The notes beneath the pieces are model-generated. The model was given only the letters and a program-made list of their open reading frames with translations. It searched no databases and was not told the DNA's origin. A program made the translations under genes and the position numbers. From the NCBI RefSeq assembly GCF_000513935.1, contig NZ_AZUY01000009.1, positions 104,045 to 168,044 on the forward strand: a DNA stretch of 64,000 nt, read 5' to 3'. Of this stretch, positions 56,464-64,000 are shown in pieces. Source of the stretch: Mesorhizobium sp. WSM3626 (GTDB lineage: Bacteria; Pseudomonadota; Alphaproteobacteria; Rhizobiales; Rhizobiaceae). Numbering within the stretch: position 1 is the stretch's first letter; every line of letters begins with the position of its first letter.

Positions 56464-57368
56464 TGCCAAACCCGCTCCTCGACATCAGGATCGGCACCAT
56501 GGTGCGGGCCAACCTCGACGACCCGGCCGCCTATATCAAGGCAATCCTGCCGCTCGGCTTCGAGAGCATCCAGCCCTTCTTCTGGCAGACACTGGGCGGC
56601 AAGGACCTGCCCCGGCTGGCGGGCCAGATCCGCGAGGCGATCGGCGATGCCGATGTCACGGTGTCGTCGCTCGGCGTGTTCGGCAATCCGCTGGAGGGCG
56701 GCGATGTCGACCGTGGCGTGCTCCAGGCCTGGGAGACGGTCATCGACAATGCGCATTTGTTCGGCGCCTCGATGGTCTGCGGCTTTACCGGCCGGCTCCG
56801 CGGCAAGCCGCTGACAGACAGCCTGCCGCGCTTTCGCGAGGTGTGGGGGCCGCTGGCCAGGCGCGCCGCCGACAAGGGCGTTCGCATCGCCTTCGAGAAC
56901 TGTGCGATGGACGGCAACTGGGCTGCTGGTGACTGGAACATCGCCCACAATCCGGACGCCTGGGAGCTGATGTTCAACGAGTTGCCTGACGACAATCTCG
57001 GCCTCGAATGGGAGCCTTGCCACCAGCTCGTGTATCTGATCGATCCGATGCCGCAGATCCGCAAATGGGCGCCGCGCATCTTCCACGTCCATGGCAAGGA
57101 CGCGACGGTGCGCTGGGACGTCATTCGCGAGCACGGCGTGTTCGGCCGTCTGCCGTTCGTACAGATGCGCACGCCAGGCTTCGGCGACAGCGACTGGACG
57201 CGGGTGATCAGCGAATTGCGGCTGGCCGGCTACAAGGGCGCGATCGACATCGAAGGCTGGCACGACCCGGTCTATCGCGGCGACCTCGAGATCACGGGGC
57301 AGGCACGCGCGCTGGAGTATCTCAAGCTATGCCGGGGAGGTGCGAGCTACCTGCCAAATCCGGCGTGA
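56460..57368 (+). CDS. Sugar phosphate isomerase/epimerase (xylose isomerase-like TIM barrel)
   Basis: Product of 302 aa with the AP2Ec/IolE-like TIM-barrel pattern. IAFENCAMDGNWAAGDWNIA carries the first Glu metal ligand; LGLEWEPCHQ has a second Glu and His; RIFHVHGKDA has His; IDIEGWHDPVYRGD carries the last Glu. Enzymes of this family epimerise or dehydrate keto sugars and keto-inositols. Paired with the preceding oxidoreductase it likely forms successive steps in one sugar or inositol route. Exact substrate unknown. Confidence 0.92.
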   Translation: MMPNPLLDIRIGTMVRANLDDPAAYIKAILPLGFESIQPFFWQTLGGKDLPRLAGQIREAIGDADVTVSSLGVFGNPLEGGDVDRGVLQAWETVIDNAHLFGASMVCGFTGRLRGKPLTDSLPRFREVWGPLARRAADKGVRIAFENCAMDGNWAAGDWNIAHNPDAWELMFNELPDDNLGLEWEPCHQLVYLIDPMPQIRKWAPRIFHVHGKDATVRWDVIREHGVFGRLPFVQMRTPGFGDSDWTRVISELRLAGYKGAIDIEGWHDPVYRGDLEITGQARALEYLKLCRGGASYLPNPA

Positions 57369-57465
57369 GGACCGGTCGGCGGGAGGAGCCGGCCGCAAGT
57401 GGTACTGCCAAAGCAATCGTTCAAAGGCCCCTCGGCTGACGAGGGAAACAATGGGAGGAACGTGC

Positions 57466-58479
57466 ATGAGCATCGCGATCAGAACGACACTTCTGCGGAC
57501 GACCGTGGTTGCGGCGGCCACGGCGCTTGCCGCCGCAATCTCCACCTTGCCGGCGCAGGCGCTCGACGGCCAATGGTGCAAGGACGTCCACATCCGCTTC
57601 TTCGTCGGCGGCGCCGAGGGCGACGCCTTCGGCACCATCGTCTACAATGGCGCCAAGCAGGCCGCGGCCGATCTCGGGCCCAAGGTCGACTACATCTTCT
57701 CCCAGTGGGACGCGGAGAAGATGGTACAGCAATTGCGCGAAGCGGTCGCGGTCAAGCCCCAGGGCATCGCCATGATGGGCCATCCGGGCGACGCCGCGAT
57801 CATGCCGCTCGCCGAAGAGGCGCATAAGGACGGCATCAAGATGATGTACCAGAACGTCCCGGTGCCGAAGGTGACGGCGGCGTTCGGTGGCGGCTATGTC
57901 GGCGCGCAGCAGGAACAGCAGGGCCGCGCGCTCGGCGCCGAAGCGTTCAAGCTCGGCAAGCTCAAGGCCGGCGACAAGGCAATCATGATCGGCCCGTTCG
58001 AGAACGAGAACCGCGGCGCGCGTGAGCGCGGCACCGTGGCGGCGCTGAAGGAAGCGGGCGTCGAGGTCATCCAGCTGTCCTCGCCGCCAAGCGGCGAATG
58101 GGCTTCCGACCCCAACCTCGCCATTCCGGTGATCACGGCGGCGCTTCTCAATCACCCGGATATCAAGGCGGTGGGCTATCCCGGCGGACAGATGCTCGGC
58201 AATGTCCCCACCTACATGCAGGCGGCGGGCCGCAAGCCTGGCGATATCTTCAACTTCGGTTTCGACACCAGCCCGCAGATCGTCGAGGGGTTCAAGGGCG
58301 GCTGGGTGCAGCTGACGGCCGACCAGCAGCCATTCCTGCAGGGCTATCTGCCGATCCTCAGCCTGTGCCAGCAAGTGGTGCTGGGTCTGGCGCCGATGAA
58401 CGTTGACACCGGCGCCGGTTTCGTCACGCCCGAAAATTACGAGATCGTCGCAGAACTCGCCAAGCAGGCGCTGCGCTGA
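57466..58479 (+). CDS. Sugar ABC transporter substrate-binding protein (RbsB-like)
   Basis: Product of 337 aa. The start at 57466 follows GGAGGAA by 7 nt and opens a signal peptide ending in STLPAQALDG. The mature chain has the periplasmic-binding type 1 fold: IRFFVGGAEGDAFGTIVYNG, then AVKPQGIAMMGHPGDAAIMP, and FNFGFDTSPQIVEGF near the hinge. These bind pentoses, hexoses or polyols. It is followed by a strong hairpin, then ATPase and permease genes. Confidence 0.93.
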   Translation: MSIAIRTTLLRTTVVAAATALAAAISTLPAQALDGQWCKDVHIRFFVGGAEGDAFGTIVYNGAKQAAADLGPKVDYIFSQWDAEKMVQQLREAVAVKPQGIAMMGHPGDAAIMPLAEEAHKDGIKMMYQNVPVPKVTAAFGGGYVGAQQEQQGRALGAEAFKLGKLKAGDKAIMIGPFENENRGARERGTVAALKEAGVEVIQLSSPPSGEWASDPNLAIPVITAALLNHPDIKAVGYPGGQMLGNVPTYMQAAGRKPGDIFNFGFDTSPQIVEGFKGGWVQLTADQQPFLQGYLPILSLCQQVVLGLAPMNVDTGAGFVTPENYEIVAELAKQALR

Positions 58480-58488
58480 CCTCCCAAG

Positions 58489-58519
58489 CCGCCGGCCGGG
58501 ATCAGGCCCCGGCCGGCGG
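58489..58519 (+). promoter_or_regulatory. Strong hairpin between binding-protein and ATPase genes
   Basis: CCGCCGGCCGGG-ATCAGGC-CCCGGCCGGCGG: a perfect 12-bp GC stem with a 7-nt loop, starting 10 nt after the binding-protein stop. No U tract follows. Such intercistronic stems protect upstream mRNA or act as partial attenuators, giving more binding protein than ATPase and permease. Confidence 0.7.
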
Positions 58520-58565
58520 GACCGCTGGCGAGAAGGCCGGTGCGAGACAATCAAGCGAGGATCCG

Positions 58566-59359
<794 letters not shown>

Positions 59360-59363
<4 letters not shown>

Positions 59364-60412
59364 GCAAGACCATGGAGCCCGATCTGCACGAGCCGTCGGC
59401 CGGCATTTCCCGCCAAGGCAGTTCCCAAAACGAGTGGAAGCACCCGTCCGATCATTGGCTGCGCGGCTTCGTCCTCGACAATCGGGCGTCGCTTGGCACG
59501 CTCGCCGTGTTCATCGTCATGATGGCGGTCTTCATGATCGCCAACCCGACGGTCTTCACAACCTGGTATCTCTACAGCGCCGTGCTCACCACGCTTCCCG
59601 TGGCGCTGTTCGTGGTCGTGCCGCTGGTCTTCGTCGTCACCTGCGGCGAAATCGACCTGTCGTTTCCCGCGACGATGGGTTTTGCCTCCTGGGTCTTCGC
59701 GCTGGTGGTGCAGGCCGGCTACGATCCGTTCCTCGGCATTGCGGCAGCGCTGGTCACCGGCACGCTGCTCGGCTTCCTCGTCGGGTCGCTGGTAGTGTAT
59801 GGCGGGCTGTCGTCGCTGATCGCCACGCTTGGCATGAATTTCCTGCTGCGCGGACTGATCCAGATCATCAATGAGGGCAGATCGACTTCGCTGACCAGCC
59901 TTGCCGACAGCTGGGCCTACAGGATCTTCTCCAGCCAGTTCATGGGCATTCCGGTGCAGATCTTCTGGGCCATCGCCTTCGTCGTGCTGTCGGCGATGCT
60001 CTACAACCGCCACCGCTTCGGCGCGCAGGTGAAGGTGGTCGGTGACAATCCCGACAGTGCCCAGCAGATGGGCATCGACGTCAAGCGCGTGCGGGTGAAA
60101 GTGTTCGTCTTCGTCGGCATCGGGGCCGCGATCGCCGGCACGTTCTCCGTAATGATCAACTTCACCTGGTGGCCAACCGCCGGCGACGGTTATCTCTTGC
60201 CGGTGCTGGCCTCGGTGTTCGTCGGCGGCACGCCTACCTGGGGTGGCATCGGCACCGTGGCCGGCGGCGCGATCGGCGCCGTCACGGTGTCGTTTATCCA
60301 AACCGGCGTCGTGGCGGCTGGCCTGAGCGGCTTCTACGTCCAGTTCTTCAACGGGCTGATCATCATCCTTTCGCTGCTTGGCCACAAATGGAACCAGGCG
60401 CGCTACCGCTGA
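59360..60412 (+). CDS. Sugar ABC transporter permease (RbsC-like)
   Basis: Product of 350 aa with about nine to ten membrane segments, of the BPD_transp_2 family. VTCGEIDLSFPATMGFASWV is the first family motif, followed by GLSSLIATLGMNFLLRGLIQ and VGDNPDSAQQMGIDVKRVRV, the conserved cytoplasmic loop. FVGGTPTWGGIGTVAGGAIG is the later one. Completes the LacI-controlled ABC importer. It is the last gene of the operon; an AraC gene follows after 186 nt. Confidence 0.94.
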
Positions 60413-60598
60413 ACCAATCGGCCATTTGAACCAGGCGGCCCTTCAACGGCAATTTTCGGCCCATCCGAGCCACCAATAGACGACAGGCCGCGCGGATGGG
60501 ACCGCGCGGTCCGATCGCCCATTTGCGCCATGCGCAATTTCGATCAAACTGGCCGGGCAACGAGGCGCCAGAGTGAGGACGCCACATGCGAGGAACCC

Positions 60599-61432
60599 AT
60601 GAACCCGACCGAGAAAGCGCTATGGTTTGTCGAAAGCCATCTGCCGGAAGCTGTTACGCTCGACGACGTCGCCCAAAGCAGCGGCGTGTCGCGCTTTCAT
60701 GTGACGCGCGCCTTCGGCGCCGCCACTGGCCGCTCTGTCATGGGTTACATGCGCTCGCGCCGGCTGACCGAGGCGGCGCGCAGGCTCGCCGGCGGGGCGC
60801 CCGACATCCTGTGCGTCGCGCTCGACGCCGGCTACAACTCGCATGAGGCTTTCACCCGTGCCTTCCGCGACCAGTTCGGCACCACGCCGGAACTGGTGCG
60901 CGCGCAAGGTTCGACCAAGACCCTTGATCTCGTGGAGCCTATCCTGATGGACCACACCCTGCTCGCCAGCCTCGAACCACCGCGCTTCGAGACCAGCCGC
61001 CCCTTCCTCATCGCCGGCTTCGGCGAGCGCTACAGCTGCGAATCGAGCGCCGGCATTCCGATGCAGTGGCAGCGTTTCAGCCCTTACATCGGCAACATAC
61101 CCGGCGAAGTCGCCGGCGTTTTCTATGGTGTCTGCCTCAATGGTGACGATGCCGGCAATTTCGACTATGTCGTCGGCGTCGAAGTGCGCGACTTCGCGGA
61201 TCTGCCGAAGGAATTCTACCGGGTGCGGGTTCCGGCGCGGAAATACGCCGTTTTCACCCATCGCGAGCACATCTCGACCATCCGGCGTACGATCAACACG
61301 ATCTGGAACAGCTGGCTGCCGGCCTCCGGCCACGAAATCGCCGACGCGCCGGAATTCGAGCGCTATGGGCCCGAATTCGACGCACGCACAGGTAATGGCG
61401 GGCTGGAGATCTGGGTGCCGGTCAAGGCATGA
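60599..61432 (+). CDS. AraC-family regulator with C-terminal GyrI-like domain
   Basis: Product of 277 aa. Residues 1-105 are the two AraC helix-turn-helix units (VTLDDVAQSSGVSRFHVTRA and SHEAFTRAFRDQFGTTPEL). Residues ~125-277 are a GyrI/SOUL-like effector-binding domain (VAGVFYGVCLNGDDAGNFDY, then FYRVRVPARKYAVFTHREH), the arrangement seen in Rob and BmrR-type regulators that sense small hydrophobic drugs. The start at 60599 was chosen for GAGG upstream and the family N-terminus. Target genes are unknown. Confidence 0.92.
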   Translation: MNPTEKALWFVESHLPEAVTLDDVAQSSGVSRFHVTRAFGAATGRSVMGYMRSRRLTEAARRLAGGAPDILCVALDAGYNSHEAFTRAFRDQFGTTPELVRAQGSTKTLDLVEPILMDHTLLASLEPPRFETSRPFLIAGFGERYSCESSAGIPMQWQRFSPYIGNIPGEVAGVFYGVCLNGDDAGNFDYVVGVEVRDFADLPKEFYRVRVPARKYAVFTHREHISTIRRTINTIWNSWLPASGHEIADAPEFERYGPEFDARTGNGGLEIWVPVKA

Positions 61433-61439
61433 CGCGCCG

Positions 61440-62390
61440 CTACAGTTCCAGATCCCAGTTCTGTCCAACCAGATCCTTGCCGAAGGAATGGTGAGGCTCT
61501 TCCTCGATCAGCTTGAAACCGGCCGCCTGATAGATGTGCCGGGCCGCGGTCAAAATGTCGTTGGTCCATAGGGTCAGCGTCTTGTATCCCCTGGCGTGGG
61601 CAAAGCCGATGCACTCGTCGACCAGGCGCTTGCCGATGCCGAGGCCGCGCGCCGAAGGTTCGACATAGAGCAGCCGCAGCTTGGCCACCTGGTCCGACTT
61701 GCGCACGACGAAGACCGAGCCGACGACCTCGCCTTCCCGCTCGGCGATCCAGCCTCGCTCCCATTTCGGATCGAAGGATTTTACGAAATTCGCGAGGATT
61801 TCGGCGACCAGCGCCTCATAGGTTTCGTCCCAGCCATAGTCCTGCGCGTAGAGCATCCCTTGCCGGCGGGTGATCCAGCCAATGTCGCCGACCTGCAACG
61901 GCCGTAGCAGATACGGGATTTTCGGCTCGCCACTGTCATCCAGCAGACGCTGCACCGTGCGCATGGAATTGACCAGCCGGTCCTGCTCCGACGCGGGCAG
62001 CCGATCGAGCAGCGCTGCGACCTGGTCGTGCGAATCCTTGTTCAGCGGTGCGAACGCGTTCCTGCCCGCCGGCGTCAGCGCGATCGACGATTGCCGCGCG
62101 TCCGAAACCAGGGTGACCCTGGAGATGAGATGAAGCCGCTCGAACTTCTTCAGCAAACGGCTGACATAGCCGGCGTCGAGGCCAAGATCGCGCCCGAGGT
62201 CGGTCGCGGTCAGTCCGTCACGATGCGCCAACTCGTAGAGCACGCGCGCCTCGGTCAGCGAGAAGGCGCTCTTCAGCAGCCCTTCGTCGAGCAGTCCGAT
62301 CTGACGGGTATAGAAGCGGTTGAAGGCCCGCACCGCATCGATCAGGTCCTTGCTGGGTGCAGCCTTGTCGGGTTGATGGTGGATTGTCAT
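61440..62390 (-). CDS. MarR-GNAT fusion protein
   Basis: Product of 316 aa from ATG 62390, chosen for GGAGA 8 nt upstream. Residues ~15-150 are a MarR winged HTH (LTATDLGRDLGLDAGYVSRL, then RVTLVSDARQSSIALTPAG). Residues ~165-316 are a GNAT acetyltransferase, with LLYVEPSARGLGIGKRLVDE as the acetyl-CoA motif A. This fused architecture is common in soil bacteria; the natural acetyl acceptor is unknown. It is convergent with the AraC gene. A palindrome at 62428-62440 lies in its promoter region. Confidence 0.93.
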   Translation of the reverse strand: MTIHHQPDKAAPSKDLIDAVRAFNRFYTRQIGLLDEGLLKSAFSLTEARVLYELAHRDGLTATDLGRDLGLDAGYVSRLLKKFERLHLISRVTLVSDARQSSIALTPAGRNAFAPLNKDSHDQVAALLDRLPASEQDRLVNSMRTVQRLLDDSGEPKIPYLLRPLQVGDIGWITRRQGMLYAQDYGWDETYEALVAEILANFVKSFDPKWERGWIAEREGEVVGSVFVVRKSDQVAKLRLLYVEPSARGLGIGKRLVDECIGFAHARGYKTLTLWTNDILTAARHIYQAAGFKLIEEEPHHSFGKDLVGQNWDLEL

Positions 62391-62427
62391 CGAGTCATCT
62401 CCTGCTGGCACAGGATCAAACATTTAC

Positions 62428-62440
62428 TTGACTAAGTCAA
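62428..62440. promoter_or_regulatory. Probable operator of the MarR-GNAT gene
   Basis: TTGACT-A-AGTCAA is a perfect 6-bp inverted repeat around one base, 38 nt upstream of the ATG. Read on the minus strand, TTGACT (62440-62435) may also be the -35 element, so binding would block it. Autoregulation by the MarR domain is the simplest reading. Confidence 0.55.
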
Positions 62441-62463
62441 ATATCAGGAGATGGCACGGACAC

Positions 62464-63609
62464 TTACATCATCGGCAGCACCGGCCAGCGGTCGACGATC
62501 CTGCCACCGGAAAGCACCGCGATCGGCCCGAGCTGCTGCAGCACGGCTTCGCTCTGCGTCGGTCGCAGGAACGCGTAGTCGCCCGGCCTGACGGCGGCCG
62601 CGGCGGGCAAGCCCATGAATTGCTGGTTGGAGGACAGGCCAAGCAGGCCGTTCGTCGTCAGGCCTTCGGGAAACACCGGTTCGGCCATCCATTTGCCGCC
62701 ATAGAGATAGCAGCCCTTGGGCGAAAACCGGCCGAGCGCCTGGAGCAGACGCGAGACCGCCGGTGGGCCGGGCAGCATTGGCTCGACCACTTTCAGGATC
62801 GGCGTCGCGATGAAGGCCGCCGGCCGGAAGCCATCGAGGCCTGGCGTGTCGAAATCGCCGGGCAGCACGAAGGCCGACCCGATCGACACTTCATTGGCAG
62901 CGCCGCCATGATGAAGCAGCGCGGTCTTGCTGCCACCGATGTTCAAGATGTGGCGCTGGTTCATACCGAGGCGCGCGATGAAAGCGGCGGCCCGTTGCGA
63001 GGCTTGCGCCAACGCCTTGGCCGGCCCGCCGAACAGGGCGGGTATGTGCGGCGCATGCGCCTCATAGGCCATGACGCCTTCGCAGCGCAGCCCTTTGTGG
63101 GCCGGCAGCGCCTTAAGCGCCCGCGACAGAGCCTCCGGTTCGGCAAAGCCGCCGCGATGCAGTCCGACATCGATTTCGAAAGCAATGCGCAGCTCGACGC
63201 CGAGTTCGTCAGCGAGCGCGCCATACTCAGCCAGTCTCTCCTGTGTGTCGATCAGCCAAGATACTCGCGACCAGACTGCATCGCCTCTGGAAAGCGCCGC
63301 CCTTGCCGCGCCAACCGGCATCGGCTTGCCGTACAGCATATCCGCATCCGGAAACGCGCTCAGCACCGCCTCGCTGATCGGCGGATGGAAGGTCATGAAG
63401 CGTTGGGTTCCAAGCGCCTTGCCGACATGGGAGAGCAGCGGCAGGCAAGCGAGCGACTTGTCGACCAGCCGTACGGCAAGGCTGGCATCAAGCCTCTCCT
63501 TCACCAGGGCGATGTTGCCATCCAGCAGGTCGAGGTCGAGCAGCAGGCAGGGTTGGAAGATGCCCGCCTGCTTCAGCGCATCCGAAAGCGTGGCGAAATA
63601 AGCCTTCAT
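62464..63609 (-). CDS. PLP-dependent alanine racemase-fold enzyme, DSD1/D-threonine aldolase-like
   Basis: Product of 381 aa. The N-terminal alanine-racemase-type TIM barrel starts with PCLLLDLDLLDGNIALVKER; VRLVDKSLACLPLL carries the Lys expected to bind PLP. The C-terminal DSD1-like domain has SNQQFMGLP and RPGDYAFLRPTQSEAVLQ, where the eukaryotic D-serine dehydratase family places its metal site. The family acts on D-amino acids or 3-hydroxy amino acids. The ATG overlaps the stop of the aldonolactone oxidase-like gene by 4 nt, so they are cotranscribed. Confidence 0.88.
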   Translation of the reverse strand: MKAYFATLSDALKQAGIFQPCLLLDLDLLDGNIALVKERLDASLAVRLVDKSLACLPLLSHVGKALGTQRFMTFHPPISEAVLSAFPDADMLYGKPMPVGAARAALSRGDAVWSRVSWLIDTQERLAEYGALADELGVELRIAFEIDVGLHRGGFAEPEALSRALKALPAHKGLRCEGVMAYEAHAPHIPALFGGPAKALAQASQRAAAFIARLGMNQRHILNIGGSKTALLHHGGAANEVSIGSAFVLPGDFDTPGLDGFRPAAFIATPILKVVEPMLPGPPAVSRLLQALGRFSPKGCYLYGGKWMAEPVFPEGLTTNGLLGLSSNQQFMGLPAAAAVRPGDYAFLRPTQSEAVLQQLGPIAVLSGGRIVDRWPVLPMM

Positions 63610-64000
63610 TGTCCGATGCCGAACAAGCCGGCCATGTAGGGCGAGACGAAACGGTTCTGGGGATCGATGTCGCGGCGCACCGCCATGGCATCGTCCCAGC
63701 GCGGATAGAGCTTTTTCAGGTCGGCCGCTTTCAGGCTGTGCATCTTGCCCCAGTGCGGCCTGCCGCCATATCTGCGGAAGATCGGCTCGGCCGCACGCAT
63801 GAACGGCAGCGGATCGTTCGCCGCGTCATGGTGGATGGCGATGGAACAGGTGAGCCTTTTGTGAAAAGGCGAGAGCCAGAATTCGTCTGATGCCACCGAC
63901 CGCACCTCCATCGGGAAATAGACTTCCGGAAAATGCTTCTCGGTCAGTTCGATGATCTCGGCCAGCGCCTTCGGCCCCTCCTCGAAGGGAAGGTGATATT
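63606..64000 (-). CDS. FAD-linked oxidoreductase, D-arabinono-1,4-lactone oxidase-like, C-terminal part
   Basis: The frame is open to the right edge, so the N-terminal FAD domain is missing; about 131 codons are visible. YHLPFEEGP near the edge and GRPHWGKMHSL followed by YPRWDD and RFVSPYMAGLFG match the C-terminal ALO domain of aldonolactone oxidases. In GRPHWGKMH the His and Lys are family hallmarks. It is the first visible gene of a pair with the DSD1-like enzyme. Confidence 0.88.
   Translation of the reverse strand, partial: YHLPFEEGPKALAEIIELTEKHFPEVYFPMEVRSVASDEFWLSPFHKRLTCSIAIHHDAANDPLPFMRAAEPIFRRYGGRPHWGKMHSLKAADLKKLYPRWDDAMAVRRDIDPQNRFVSPYMAGLFGIGQ

Overview
The window is a high-GC, gene-dense chromosomal segment of an alphaproteobacterium of the order Hyphomicrobiales. 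It most resembles Mesorhizobium or a close relative. This is inferred from the gene set (DUF2093, DUF4170 beside a waaA-lpxK operon, a TIGR01459-type HAD hydrolase, a non-pyrrolysine MttB homologue), from rhizobial-type palindromic intergenic repeats and from codon bias. No taxon could be tested by search. No rRNA, tRNA, CRISPR array, transposase or prophage was seen.

Layout. 1-1.4 kb: the 3' end of queF and two tandem paralogous secreted proteins. 1.6-7.9 kb: a probable methylated-amine catabolic cluster on the minus strand (a flavin/Fe-S oxidoreductase of the trimethylamine dehydrogenase type, a Tat-exported solute-binding protein, an MttB-family methyltransferase), with a divergent LysR regulator. 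8-13.7 kb: mutL, a DMT exporter with divergent LysR gene, and small hypotheticals. 13.7-19.3 kb: a minus-strand envelope operon (pmbA, a CysQ-like phosphatase, DUF4170, a DUF374 acyltransferase, waaA, lpxK). 19.4-21.7 kb: a VOC protein and divergent epmA/efp, separated by a 15-bp tandem repeat.

22.1-25.3 kb: a lower-GC insertion carrying one self-contained MmeI-like (type IIL) restriction-modification enzyme with its own structured promoter region. 25.3-29 kb: a two-subunit M16 peptidase and patatin operon; one subunit has a palindromic repeat translated into its N-terminus. 29-36.3 kb: rsmD, a pseudouridine synthase with repeat-rich tails, tadA, a lipoprotein and ileS, with several repeat elements. 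36.5-46.8 kb: MipA, HdeD-like, RibF, a HAD phosphatase, two TadG-like proteins, LysE, DUF2189, a CAP lipoprotein and a 2OG-Fe(II) oxygenase.

47-50.5 kb: a MarR-EmrA-EmrB drug efflux operon whose operator sits inside the promoter spacer. 50.6-54.1 kb: a cobalamin-riboswitch-controlled ABC uptake operon (DUF1636, ATPase, binding protein, permease) whose permease is broken by one in-frame amber codon. 54.2-60.4 kb: a LacI-controlled sugar or polyol catabolic and ABC uptake operon with two tandem operators. 60.6-64 kb: an AraC/GyrI-type regulator, a MarR-GNAT fusion, a DSD1-like PLP enzyme and a partial aldonolactone oxidase.

The most notable items are the solitary MmeI-like enzyme, the B12 riboswitch operon with a nonsense permease, the MttB/flavoprotein cluster without a visible corrinoid protein, and several precisely placed palindromic operators.
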